Shown here in pieces: positions 1-15,000 of a stretch of DNA of 64,000 nucleotides (the first letter of the stretch is position 1; every line of letters begins with the position of its first letter). The translations under genes were made by a program, and so were the position numbers. The DNA lies in NCBI RefSeq assembly GCF_000002235.5, contig NW_022145615.1, positions 15,796,712 to 15,860,711 on the forward strand, written 5' to 3'. The notes under the pieces are model-generated. The model did no database searches, was not told the origin of the DNA, and saw only the letters and a list, made by a program, of their open reading frames with translations. The stretch comes from Strongylocentrotus purpuratus (Eukaryota > Echinodermata > Echinoidea > Camarodonta > Strongylocentrotidae).

Positions 1-3000
1 GATGAGAGAGATAAACCGATGTCAAGAACAGATAGAGAAGCTCAAGCGCAACATAATGATACCTCTTAGAAGTCCATGGTATCCTTTTTAAGAAAGATAT
101 TTGCAAATGTAAAACATGCTTCAAATGGCTCCTTTTATAGCGCAAAATGACAGTATATACGCGATTTAATCGTTTTCTTTTGATTGCGCAAGAAATAATG
201 ATGAGAGAGATAAACCGATGTCAAGAACAGATAGAGAAGCTCAAGCGCAACATAATGATACCTCTTAGAAGTCCATGGTATCCTTTTTAAGAAAGATATT
301 TGCAAATGTAAAACATGCTTCAAATGGCTCCTTTTATAGCGCAAAATGACAGTATATACGCGATTTAATCGTTTTCTTTTGATTGCGCAAGAAATAATGA
401 TGAGAGAGATAAACCGATGTCAAGAACAGATAGAGAAGCTCAAGCGCAACATAATGATACCTCTTAGAAGTCCATGGTATCCTTTTTAAGAAAGATATTT
501 GCAAATGTAAAACATGCTTCAAATGGCTCCTTTTATAGCGCAAAATGACAGTATATACGCGATTTAATCGTTTTCTTTTGATTGCGCAAGAAATAATGAT
601 GAGAGAGATAAACCGATGTCAAGAACAGATAGAGAAGCTCAAGCGCAACATAATGATACCTCTTAGAAGTCCATGGTATCCTTTTTAAGAAAGATATTTG
701 CAAATGTAAAACATGCTTCAAATGGCTCCTTTTATAGCGCAAAATGACAGTATATACGCGATTTAATCGTTTTCTTTTGATTGCGCAAGAAATAATGATG
801 AGAGAGATAAACCGATGTCAAGAACAGATAGAGAAGCTCAAGCGCAACATAATGATACCTCTTAGAAGTCCATGGTATCCTTTTTAAGAAAGATATTTGC
901 AAATGTAAAACATGCTTCAAATGGCTCCTTTTATAGCGCAAAATGACAGTATATACGCGATTTAATCGTTTTCTTTTGATTGCGCAAGAAATAATGATGA
1001 GAGAGATAAACCGATGTCAAGAACAGATAGAGAAGCTCAAGCGCAACATAATGATACCTCTTAGAAGTCCATGGTATCCTTTTTAAGAAAGATATTTGCA
1101 AATGTAAAACATGCTTCAAATGGCTCCTTTTATAGCGCAAAATGACAGTATATACGCGATTTAATCGTTTTCTTTTGATTGCGCAAGAAATAATGATGAG
1201 AGAGATAAACCGATGTCAAGAACAGATAGAGAAGCTCAAGCGCAACATAATGATACCTCTTAGAAGTCCATGGTATCCTTTTTAAGAAAGATATTTGCAA
1301 ATGTAAAACATGCTTCAAATGGCTCCTTTTATAGCGCAAAATGACAGTATATACGCGATTTAATCGTTTTCTTTTGATTGCGCAAGAAATAATGATGAGA
1401 GAGATAAACCGATGTCAAGAACAGATAGAGAAGCTCAAGCGCAACATAATGATACCTCTTAGAAGTCCATGGTATCCTTTTTAAGAAAGATATTTGCAAA
1501 TGTAAAACATGCTTCAAATGGCTCCTTTTATAGCGCAAAATGACAGTATATACGCGATTTAATCGTTTTCTTTTGATTGCGCAAGAAATAATGATGAGAG
1601 AGATAAACCGATGTCAAGAACAGATAGAGAAGCTCAAGCGCAACATAATGATACCTCTTAGAAGTCCATGGTATCCTTTTTAAGAAAGATATTTGCAAAT
1701 GTAAAACATGCTTCAAATGGCTCCTTTTATAGCGCAAAATGACAGTATATACGCGATTTAATCGTTTTCTTTTGATTGCGCAAGAAATAATGATGAGAGA
1801 GATAAACCGATGTCAAGAACAGATAGAGAAGCTCAAGCGCAACATAATGATACCTCTTAGAAGTCCATGGTATCCTTTTTAAGAAAGATATTTGCAAATG
1901 TAAAACATGCTTCAAATGGCTCCTTTTATAGCGCAAAATGACAGTATATACGCGATTTAATCGTTTTCTTTTGATTGCGCAAGAAATAATGATGAGAGAG
2001 ATAAACCGATGTCAAGAACAGATAGAGAAGCTCAAGCGCAACATAATGATACCTCTTAGAAGTCCATGGTATCCTTTTTAAGAAAGATATTTGCAAATGT
2101 AAAACATGCTTCAAATGGCTCCTTTTATAGCGCAAAATGACAGTATATACGCGATTTAATCGTTTTCTTTTGATTGCGCAAGAAATAATGATGAGAGAGA
2201 TAAACCGATGTCAAGAACAGATAGAGAAGCTCAAGCGCAACATAATGATACCTCTTAGAAGTCCATGGTATCCTTTTTAAGAAAGATATTTGCAAATGTA
2301 AAACATGCTTCAAATGGCTCCTTTTATAGCGCAAAATGACAGTATATACGCGATTTAATCGTTTTCTTTTGATTGCGCAAGAAATAATGATGAGAGAGAT
2401 AAACCGATGTCAAGAACAGATAGAGAAGCTCAAGCGCAACATAATGATACCTCTTAGAAGTCCATGGTATCCTTTTTAAGAAAGATATTTGCAAATGTAA
2501 AACATGCTTCAAATGGCTCCTTTTATAGCGCAAAATGACAGTATATACGCGATTTAATCGTTTTCTTTTGATTGCGCAAGAAATAATGATGAGAGAGATA
2601 AACCGATGTCAAGAACAGATAGAGAAGCTCAAGCGCAACATAATGATACCTCTTAGAAGTCCATGGTATCCTTTTTAAGAAAGATATTTGCAAATGTAAA
2701 ACATGCTTCAAATGGCTCCTTTTATAGCGCAAAATGACAGTATATACGCGATTTAATCGTTTTCTTTTGATTGCGCAAGAAATAATGATGAGAGAGATAA
2801 ACCGATGTCAAGAACAGATAGAGAATAAACCGATGTCAAGAACAGATAGAGAAGCTCAAGCGCAACATAATGATACCTCTTAGAAGTCCATGGCCTTTTT
2901 AAGAAAGATATTTGCAAATGTAAAACATGCTTCAAATGGCTCCTTTTATAGCGCAAAATGACAGTATATACGCGATTTAATCGTTTTCTTTTGATTGCGC

Positions 3001-6000
3001 AAGAAATAATGATGAGAGAGATAAACCGATGTCAAGAACAGATAGAGAAGCTCAAGCGCAACATAATGATACCTCTTAGAAGTCCATGGTATCCTTTTTA
3101 AGAAAGATATTTGCAAATGTAAAACATGCTTCAAATGGCTCCTTTTATAGCGCAAAATGACAGTATATACGCGATTTAATCGTTTTCTTTTGATTGCGCA
3201 AGAAATAATGATGAGAGAGATAAACCGATGTCAAGAACAGATAGAGAAGCTCAAGCGCAACATAATGATACCTCTTAGAAGTCCATGGTATCCTTTTTAA
3301 GAAAGATATTTGCAAATGTAAAACATGCTTCAAATGGCTCCTTTTATAGCGCAAAATGACAGTATATACGCGATTTAATCGTTTTCTTTTGATTGCGCAA
3401 GAAATAATGATGAGAGAGATAAACCGATGTCAAGAACAGATAGAGAAGCTCAAGCGCAACATAATGATACCTCTTAGAAGTCCATGGTATCCTTTTTAAG
3501 AAAGATATTTGCAAATGTAAAACATGCTTCAAATGGCTCCTTTTATAGCGCAAAATGACAGTATATACGCGATTTAATCGTTTTCTTTTGATTGCGCAAG
3601 AAATAATGATGAGAGAGATAAACCGATGTCAAGAACAGATAGAGAAGCTCAAGCGCAACATAATGATACCTCTTAGAAGTCCATGGTATCCTTTTTAAGA
3701 AAGATATTTGCAAATGTAAAACATGCTTCAAATGGCTCCTTTTATAGCGCAAAATGACAGTATATACGCGATTTAATCGTTTTCTTTTGATTGCGCAAGA
3801 AATAATGATGAGAGAGATAAACCGATGTCAAGAACAGATAGAGAAGCTCAAGCGCAACATAATGATACCTCTTAGAAGTCCATGGTATCCTTTTTAAGAA
3901 AGATATTTGCAAATGTAAAACATGCTTCAAATGGCTCCTTTTATAGCGCAAAATGACAGTATATACGCGATTTAATCGTTTTCTTTTGATTGCGCAAGAA
4001 ATAATGATGAGAGAGATAAACCGATGTCAAGAACAGATAGAGAAGCTCAAGCGCAACATAATGATACCTCTTAGAAGTCCATGGTATCCTTTTTAAGAAA
4101 GATATTTGCAAATGTAAAACATGCTTCAAATGGCTCCTTTTATAGCGCAAAATGACAGTATATACGCGATTTAATCGTTTTCTTTTGATTGCGCAAGAAA
4201 TAATGATGAGAGAGATAAACCGATGTCAAGAACAGATAGAGAAGCTCAAGCGCAACATAATGATACCTCTTAGAAGTCCATGGTATCCTTTTTAAGAAAG
4301 ATATTTGCAAATGTAAAACATGCTTCAAATGGCTCCTTTTATAGCGCAAAATGACAGTATATACGCGATTTAATCGTTTTCTTTTGATTGCGCAAGAAAT
4401 AATGATGAGAGAGATAAACCGATGTCAAGAACAGATAGAGAAGCTCAAGCGCAACATAATGATACCTCTTAGAAGTCCATGGTATCCTTTTTAAGAAAGA
4501 TATTTGCAAATGTAAAACATGCTTCAAATGGCTCCTTTTATAGCGCAAAATGACAGTATATACGCGATTTAATCGTTTTCTTTTGATTGCGCAAGAAATA
4601 ATGATGAGAGAGATAAACCGATGTCAAGAACAGATAGAGAAGCTCAAGCGCAACATAATGATACCTCTTAGAAGTCCATGGTTCCTTTTTAAGAAAGATA
4701 TTTGCAAATGTAAAACATGCTTCAAATGGCTCCTTTTATAGCGCAAAATGACAGTATATACGCGATTTAATCGTTTTCTTTTGATTGCGCAAGAAATAAT
4801 GATGAGAGAGATAAACCGATGTCAAGAACAGATAGAGAAGCTCAAGCGCAACATAATGATACCTCTTAGAAGTCCATGGTATCCTTTTTAAGAAAGATAT
4901 TTGCAAATGTAAAACATGCTTCAAATGGCTCCTTTTATAGCGCAAAATGACAGTATATACGCGATTTAATCGTTTTCTTTTGATTGCGCAAGAAATAATG
5001 ATGAGAGAGATAAACCGATGTCAAGAACAGATAGAGAAGCTCAAGCGCAACATAATGATACCTCTTAGAAGTCCATGGTATCCTTTTTAAGAAAGATATT
5101 TGCAAATGTAAAACATGCTTCAAATGGCTCCTTTTATAGCGCAAAATGACAGTATATACGCGATTTAATCGTTTTCTTTTGATTGCGCAAGAAATAATGA
5201 TGAGAGAGATAAACCGATGTCAAGAACAGATAGAGAAGCTCAAGCGCAACATAATGATACCTCTTAGAAGTCCATGGTATCCTTTTTAAGAAAGATATTT
5301 GCAAATGTAAAACATGCTTCAAATGGCTCCTTTTATAGCGCAAAATGACAGTATATACGCGATTTAATCGTTTTCTTTTGATTGCGCAAGAAATAATGAT
5401 GAGAGAGATAAACCGATGTCAAGAACAGATAGAGAAGCTCAAGCGCAACATAATGATACCTCTTAGAAGTCCATGGTATCCTTTTTAAGAAAGATATTTG
5501 CAAATGTAAAACATGCTTCAAATGGCTCCTTTTATAGCGCAAAATGACAGTATATACGCGATTTAATCGTTTTCTTTTGATTGCGCAAGAAATAATGATG
5601 AGAGAGATAAACCGATGTCAAGAACAGATAGAGAAGCTCAAGCGCAACATAATGATACCTCTTAGAAGTCCATGGTATCCTTTTTAAGAAAGATATTTGC
5701 AAATGTAAAACATGCTTCAAATGGCTCCTTTTATAGCGCAAAATGACAGTATATACGCGATTTAATCGTTTTCTTTTGATTGCGCAAGAAATAATGATGA
5801 GAGAGATAAACCGATGTCAAGAACAGATAGAGAAGCTCAAGCGCAACATAATGATACCTCTTAGAAGTCCATGGTATCCTTTTTAAGAAAGATATTTGCA
5901 AATGTAAAACATGCTTCAAATGGCTCCTTTTATAGCGCAAAATGACAGTATATACGCGATTTAATCGTTTTCTTTTGATTGCGCAAGAAATAATGATGAG

Positions 6001-9000
6001 AGAGATAAACCGATGTCAAGAACAGATAGAGAAGCTCAAGCGCAACATAATGATACCTCTTAGAAGTCCATGGTATCCTTTTTAAGAAAGATATTTGCAA
6101 ATGTAAAACATGCTTCAAATGGCTCCTTTTATAGCGCAAAATGACAGTATATACGCGATTTAATCGTTTTCTTTTGATTGCGCAAGAAATAATGATGAGA
6201 GAGATAAACCGATGTCAAGAACAGATAGAGAAGCTCAAGCGCAACATAATGATACCTCTTAGAAGTCCATGGTATCCTTTTTAAGAAAGATATTTGCAAA
6301 TGTAAAACATGCTTCAAATGGCTCCTTTTATAGCGCAAAATGACAGTATATACGCGATTTAATCGTTTTCTTTTGATTGCGCAAGAAATAATGATGAGAG
6401 AGATAAACCGATGTCAAGAACAGATAGAGAAGCTCAAGCGCAACATAATGATACCTCTTAGAAGTCCATGGTATCCTTTTTAAGAAAGATATTTGCAAAT
6501 GTAAAACATGCTTCAAATGGCTCCTTTTATAGCGCAAAATGACAGTATATACGCGATTTAATCGTTTTCTTTTGATTGCGCAAGAAATAATGATGAGAGA
6601 GATAAACCGATGTCAAGAACAGATAGAGAAGCTCAAGCGCAACATAATGATACCTCTTAGAAGTCCATGGTATCCTTTTTAAGAAAGATATTTGCAAATG
6701 TAAAACATGCTTCAAATGGCTCCTTTTATAGCGCAAAATGACAGTATATACGCGATTTAATCGTTTTCTTTTGATTGCGCAAGAAATAATGATGAGAGAG
6801 ATAAACCGATGTCAAGAACAGATAGAGAAGCTCAAGCGCAACATAATGATACCTCTTAGAAGTCCATGGTATCCTTTTTAAGAAAGATATTTGCAAATGT
6901 AAAACATGCTTCAAATGGCTCCTTTTATAGCGCAAAATGACAGTATATACGCGATTTAATCGTTTTCTTTTGATTGCGCAAGAAATAATGATGAGAGAGA
7001 TAAACCGATGTCAAGAACAGATAGAGAAGCTCAAGCGCAACATAATGATACCTCTTAGAAGTCCATGGTATCCTTTTTAAGAAAGATATTTGCAAATGTA
7101 AAACATGCTTCAAATGGCTCCTTTTATAGCGCAAAATGACAGTATATACGCGATTTAATCGTTTTCTTTTGATTGCGCAAGAAATAATGATGAGAGAGAT
7201 AAACCGATGTCAAGAACAGATAGAGAAGCTCAAGCGCAACATAATGATACCTCTTAGAAGTCCATGGTATCCTTTTTAAGAAAGATATTTGCAAATGTAA
7301 AACATGCTTCAAATGGCTCCTTTTATAGCGCAAAATGACAGTATATACGCGATTTAATCGTTTTCTTTTGATTGCGCAAGAAATAATGATGAGAGAGATA
7401 AACCGATGTCAAGAACAGATAGAGAAGCTCAAGCGCAACATAATGATACCTCTTAGAAGTCCATGGTATCCTTTTTAAGAAAGATATTTGCAAATGTAAA
7501 ACATGCTTCAAATGGCTCCTTTTATAGCGCAAAATGACAGTATATACGCGATTTAATCGTTTTCTTTTGATTGCGCAAGAAATAATGATGAGAGAGATAA
7601 ACCGATGTCAAGAACAGATAGAGAAGCTCAAGCGCAACATAATGATACCTCTTAGAAGTCCATGGTATCCTTTTTAAGAAAGATATTTGCAAATGTAAAA
7701 CATGCTTCAAATGGCTCCTTTTATAGCGCAAAATGACAGTATATACGCGATTTAATCGTTTTCTTTTGATTGCGCAAGAAATAATGATGAGAGAGATAAA
7801 CCGATGTCAAGAACAGATAGAGAAGCTCAAGCGCAACATAATGATACCTCTTAGAAGTCCATGGTATCCTTTTTAAGAAAGATATTTGCAAATGTAAAAC
7901 ATGCTTCAAATGGCTCCTTTTATAGCGCAAAATGACAGTATATACGCGATTTAATCGTTTTCTTTTGATTGCGCAAGAAATAATGATGAGAGAGATAAAC
8001 CGATGTCAAGAACAGATAGAGAAGCTCAAGCGCAACATAATGATACCTCTTAGAAGTCCATGGTATCCTTTTTAAGAAAGATATTTGCAAATGTAAAACA
8101 TGCTTCAAATGGCTCCTTTTATAGCGCAAAATGACAGTATATACGCGATTTAATCGTTTTCTTTTGATTGCGCAAGAAATAATGATGAGAGAGATAAACC
8201 GATGTCAAGAACAGATAGAGAAGCTCAAGCGCAACATAATGATACCTCTTAGAAGTCCATGGTATCCTTTTTAAGAAAGATATTTGCAAATGTAAAACAT
8301 GCTTCAAATGGCTCCTTTTATAGCGCAAAATGACAGTATATACGCGATTTAATCGTTTTCTTTTGATTGCGCAAGAAATAATGATGAGAGAGATAAACCG
8401 ATGTCAAGAACAGATAGAGAAGCTCAAGCGCAACATAATGATACCTCTTAGAAGTCCATGGTATCCTTTTTAAGAAAGATATTTGCAAATGTAAAACATG
8501 CTTCAAATGGCTCCTTTTATAGCGCAAAATGACAGTATATACGCGATTTAATCGTTTTCTTTTGATTGCGCAAGAAATAATGATGAGAGAGATAAACCGA
8601 TGTCAAGAACAGATAGAGAAGCTCAAGCGCAACATAATGATACCTCTTAGAAGTCCATGGTATCCTTTTTAAGAAAGATATTTGCAAATGTAAAACATGC
8701 TTCAAATGGCTCCTTTTATAGCGCAAAATGACAGTATATACGCGATTTAATCGTTTTCTTTTGATTGCGCAAGAAATAATGATGAGAGAGATAAACCGAT
8801 GTCAAGAACAGATAGAGAAGCTCAAGCGCAACATAATGATACCTCTTAGAAGTCCATGGTATCCTTTTTAAGAAAGATATTTGCAAATGTAAAACATGCT
8901 TCAAATGGCTCCTTTTATAGCGCAAAATGACAGTATATACGCGATTTAATCGTTTTCTTTTGATTGCGCAAGAAATAATGATGAGAGAGATAAACCGATG

Positions 9001-12000
9001 TCAAGAACAGATAGAGAAGCTCAAGCGCAACATAATGATACCTCTTAGAAGTCCATGGTATCCTTTTTAAGAAAGATATTTGCAAATGTAAAACATGCTT
9101 CAAATGGCTCCTTTTATAGCGCAAAATGACAGTATATACGCGATTTAATCGTTTTCTTTTGATTGCGCAAGAAATAATGATGAGAGAGATAAACCGATGT
9201 CAAGAACAGATAGAGAAGCTCAAGCGCAACATAATGATACCTCTTAGAAGTCCATGGTATCCTTTTTAAGAAAGATATTTGCAAATGTAAAACATGCTTC
9301 AAATGGCTCCTTTTATAGCGCAAAATGACAGTATATACGCGATTTAATCGTTTTCTTTTGATTGCGCAAGAAATAATGATGAGAGAGATAAACCGATGTC
9401 AAGAACAGATAGAGAAGCTCAAGCGCAACATAATGATACCTCTTAGAAGTCCATGGTATCCTTTTTAAGAAAGATATTTGCAAATGTAAAACATGCTTCA
9501 AATGGCTCCTTTTATAGCGCAAAATGACAGTATATACGCGATTTAATCGTTTTCTTTTGATTGCGCAAGAAATAATGATGAGAGAGATAAACCGATGTCA
9601 AGAACAGATAGAGAAGCTCAAGCGCAACATAATGATACCTCTTAGAAGTCCATGGTATCCTTTTTAAGAAAGATATTTGCAAATGTAAAACATGCTTCAA
9701 ATGGCTCCTTTTATAGCGCAAAATGACAGTATATACGCGATTTAATCGTTTTCTTTTGATTGCGCAAGAAATAATGATGAGAGAGATAAACCGATGTCAA
9801 GAACAGATAGAGAAGCTCAAGCGCAACATAATGATACCTCTTAGAAGTCCATGGTATCCTTTTTAAGAAAGATATTTGCAAATGTAAAACATGCTTCAAA
9901 TGGCTCCTTTTATAGCGCAAAATGACAGTATATACGCGATTTAATCGTTTTCTTTTGATTGCGCAAGAAATAATGATGAGAGAGATAAACCGATGTCAAG
10001 AACAGATAGAGAAGCTCAAGCGCAACATAATGATACCTCTTAGAAGTCCATGGTATCCTTTTTAAGAAAGATATTTGCAAATGTAAAACATGCTTCAAAT
10101 GGCTCCTTTTATAGCGCAAAATGACAGTATATACGCGATTTAATCGTTTTCTTTTGATTGCGCAAGAAATAATGATGAGAGAGATAAACCGATGTCAAGA
10201 ACAGATAGAGAAGCTCAAGCGCAACATAATGATACCTCTTAGAAGTCCATGGTATCCTTTTTAAGAAAGATATTTGCAAATGTAAAACATGCTTCAAATG
10301 GCTCCTTTTATAGCGCAAAATGACAGTATATACGCGATTTAATCGTTTTCTTTTGATTGCGCAAGAAATAATGATGAGAGAGATAAACCGATGTCAAGAA
10401 CAGATAGAGAAGCTCAAGCGCAACATAATGATACCTCTTAGAAGTCCATGGTATCCTTTTTAAGAAAGATATTTGCAAATGTAAAACATGCTTCAAATGG
10501 CTCCTTTTATAGCGCAAAATGACAGTATATACGCGATTTAATCGTTTTCTTTTGATTGCGCAAGAAATAATGATGAGAGAGATAAACCGATGTCAAGAAC
10601 AGATAGAGAAGCTCAAGCGCAACATAATGATACCTCTTAGAAGTCCATGGTATCCTTTTTAAGAAAGATATTTGCAAATGTAAAACATGCTTCAAATGGC
10701 TCCTTTTATAGCGCAAAATGACAGTATATACGCGATTTAATCGTTTTCTTTTGATTGCGCAAGAAATAATGATGAGAGAGATAAACCGATGTCAAGAACA
10801 GATAGAGAAGCTCAAGCGCAACATAATGATACCTCTTAGAAGTCCATGGTATCCTTTTTAAGAAAGATATTTGCAAATGTAAAACATGCTTCAAATGGCT
10901 CCTTTTATAGCGCAAAATGACAGTATATACGCGATTTAATCGTTTTCTTTTGATTGCGCAAGAAATAATGATGAGAGAGATAAACCGATGTCAAGAACAG
11001 ATAGAGAAGCTCAAGCGCAACATAATGATACCTCTTAGAAGTCCATGGTATCCTTTTTAAGAAAGATATTTGCAAATGTAAAACATGCTTCAAATGGCTC
11101 CTTTTATAGCGCAAAATGACAGTATATACGCGATTTAATCGTTTTCTTTTGATTGCGCAAGAAATAATGATGAGAGAGATAAACCGATGTCAAGAACAGA
11201 TAGAGAAGCTCAAGCGCAACATAATGATACCTCTTAGAAGTCCATGGTATCCTTTTTAAGAAAGATATTTGCAAATGTAAAACATGCTTCAAATGGCTCC
11301 TTTTATAGCGCAAAATGACAGTATATACGCGATTTAATCGTTTTCTTTTGATTGCGCAAGAAATAATGATGAGAGAGATAAACCGATGTCAAGAACAGAT
11401 AGAGAAGCTCAAGCGCAACATAATGATACCTCTTAGAAGTCCATGGTATCCTTTTTAAGAAAGATATTTGCAAATGTAAAACATGCTTCAAATGGCTCCT
11501 TTTATAGCGCAAAATGACAGTATATACGCGATTTAATCGTTTTCTTTTGATTGCGCAAGAAATAATGATGAGAGAGATAAACCGATGTCAAGAACAGATA
11601 GAGAAGCTCAAGCGCAACATAATGATACCTCTTAGAAGTCCATGGTATCCTTTTTAAGAAAGATATTTGCAAATGTAAAACATGCTTCAAATGGCTCCTT
11701 TTATAGCGCAAAATGACAGTATATACGCGATTTAATCGTTTTCTTTTGATTGCGCAAGAAATAATGATGAGAGAGATAAACCGATGTCAAGAACAGATAG
11801 AGAAGCTCAAGCGCAACATAATGATACCTCTTAGAAGTCCATGGTATCCTTTTTAAGAAAGATATTTGCAAATGTAAAACATGCTTCAAATGGCTCCTTT
11901 TATAGCGCAAAATGACAGTATATACGCGATTTAATCGTTTTCTTTTGATTGCGCAAGAAATAATGATGAGAGAGATAAACCGATGTCAAGAACAGATAGA

Positions 12001-15000
12001 GAAGCTCAAGCGCAACATAATGATACCTCTTAGAAGTCCATGGTATCCTTTTTAAGAAAGATATTTGCAAATGTAAAACATGCTTCAAATGGCTCCTTTT
12101 ATAGCGCAAAATGACAGTATATACGCGATTTAATCGTTTTCTTTTGATTGCGCAAGAAATAATGATGAGAGAGATAAACCGATGTCAAGAACAGATAGAG
12201 AAGCTCAAGCGCAACATAATGATACCTCTTAGAAGTCCATGGTATCCTTTTTAAGAAAGATATTTGCAAATGTAAAACATGCTTCAAATGGCTCCTTTTA
12301 TAGCGCAAAATGACAGTATATACGCGATTTAATCGTTTTCTTTTGATTGCGCAAGAAATAATGATGAGAGAGATAAACCGATGTCAAGAACAGATAGAGA
12401 AGCTCAAGCGCAACATAATGATACCTCTTAGAAGTCCATGGTATCCTTTTTAAGAAAGATATTTGCAAATGTAAAACATGCTTCAAATGGCTCCTTTTAT
12501 AGCGCAAAATGACAGTATATACGCGATTTAATCGTTTTCTTTTGATTGCGCAAGAAATAATGATGAGAGAGATAAACCGATGTCAAGAACAGATAGAGAA
12601 GCTCAAGCGCAACATAATGATACCTCTTAGAAGTCCATGGTATCCTTTTTAAGAAAGATATTTGCAAATGTAAAACATGCTTCAAATGGCTCCTTTTATA
12701 GCGCAAAATGACAGTATATACGCGATTTAATCGTTTTCTTTTGATTGCGCAAGAAATAATGATGAGAGAGATAAACCGATGTCAAGAACAGATAGAGAAG
12801 CTCAAGCGCAACATAATGATACCTCTTAGAAGTCCATGGTCCTTTTTAAGAAAGATATTTGCAAATGTAAAACATGCTTCAAATGGCTCCTTTTATAGCG
12901 CAAAATGACAGTATATACGCGATTTAATCGTTTTCTTTTGATTGCGCAAGAAATAATGATGAGAGAGATAAACCGATGTCAAGAACAGATAGAGAAGCTC
13001 AAGCGCAACATAATGATACCTCTTAGAAGTCCATGGTTTCTTTTTAAGAAAGATATTTGCAAATGTAAAACATGCTTCAAATGGCTCCTTTTATAGCGCA
13101 AAATGACAGTATATACGCGATTTAATCGTTTTCTTTTGATTGCGCAAGAAATAATGATGAGAGAGATAAACCGATGTCAAGAACAGATAGAGAAGCTCAA
13201 GCGCAACATAATGATACCTCTTAGAAGTCCATGGTATCCTTTTTAAGAAAGATATTTGCAAATGTAAAACATGCTTCAAATGGCTCCTTTTATAGCGCAA
13301 AATGACAGTATATACGCGATTTAATCGTTTTCTTTTGATTGCGCAAGAAATAATGATGAGAGAGATAAACCGATGTCAAGAACAGATAGAGAAGCTCAAG
13401 CGCAACATAATGATACCTCTTAGAAGTCCATGGTATCCTTTTTAAGAAAGATATTTGCAAATGTAAAACATGCTTCAAATGGCTCCTTTTATAGCGCAAA
13501 ATGACAGTATATACGCGATTTAATCGTTTTCTTTTGATTGCGCAAGAAATAATGATGAGAGAGATAAACCGATGTCAAGAACAGATAGAGAAGCTCAAGC
13601 GCAACATAATGATACCTCTTAGAAGTCCATGGTATCCTTTTTAAGAAAGATATTTGCAAATGTAAAACATGCTTCAAATGGCTCCTTTTATAGCGCAAAA
13701 TGACAGTATATACGCGATTTAATCGTTTTCTTTTGATTGCGCAAGAAATAATGATGAGAGAGATAAACCGATGTCAAGAACAGATAGAGAAGCTCAAGCG
13801 CAACATAATGATACCTCTTAGAAGTCCATGGTCCTTTTTAAGAAAGATATTTGCAAATGTAAAACATGCTTCAAATGGCTCCTTTTATAGCGCAAAATGA
13901 CAGTATATACGCGATTTAATCGTTTTCTTTTGATTGCGCAAGAAATAATGATGAGAGAGATAAACCGATGTCAAGAACAGATAGAGAAGCTCAAGCGCAA
14001 CATAATGATACCTCTTAGAAGTCCATGGTATCCTTTTTAAGAAAGATATTTGCAAATGTAAAACATGCTTCAAATGGCTCCTTTTATAGCGCAAAATGAC
14101 AGTATATACGCGATTTAATCGTTTTCTTTTGATTGCGCAAGAAATAATGATGAGAGAGATAAACCGATGTCAAGAACAGATAGAGAAGCTCAAGCGCAAC
14201 ATAATGATACCTCTTAGAAGTCCATGGTATCCTTTTTAAGAAAGATATTTGCAAATGTAAAACATGCTTCAAATGGCTCCTTTTATAGCGCAAAATGACA
14301 GTATATACGCGATTTAATCGTTTTCTTTTGATTGCGCAAGAAATAATGATGAGAGAGATAAACCGATGTCAAGAACAGATAGAGAAGCTCAAGCGCAACA
14401 TAATGATACCTCTTAGAAGTCCATGGTATCCTTTTTAAGAAAGATATTTGCAAATGTAAAACATGCTTCAAATGGCTCCTTTTATAGCGCAAAATGACAG
14501 TATATACGCGATTTAATCGTTTTCTTTTGATTGCGCAAGAAATAATGATGAGAGAGATAAACCGATGTCAAGAACAGATAGAGAAGCTCAAGCGCAACAT
14601 AATGATACCTCTTAGAAGTCCATGGTATCCTTTTAAGAAAGATATTTGCAAATGTAAAACATGCTTCAAATGGCTCCTTTTATAGCGCAAAATGACAGTA
14701 TATACGCGATTTAATCGTTTTCTTTTGATTGCGCAAGAAATAATGATGAGAGAGATAAACCGATGTCAAGAACAGATAGAGAAGCTCAAGCGCAACATAA
14801 TGATACCTCTTAGAAGTCCATGGTATCCTTTTTAAGAAAGATATTTGCAAATGTAAAACATGCTTCAAATGGCTCCTTTTATAGCGCAAAATGACAGTAT
14901 ATACGCGATTTAATCGTTTTCTTTTGATTGCGCAAGAAATAATGATGAGAGAGATAAACCGATGTCAAGAACAGATAGAGAAGCTCAAGCGCAACATAAT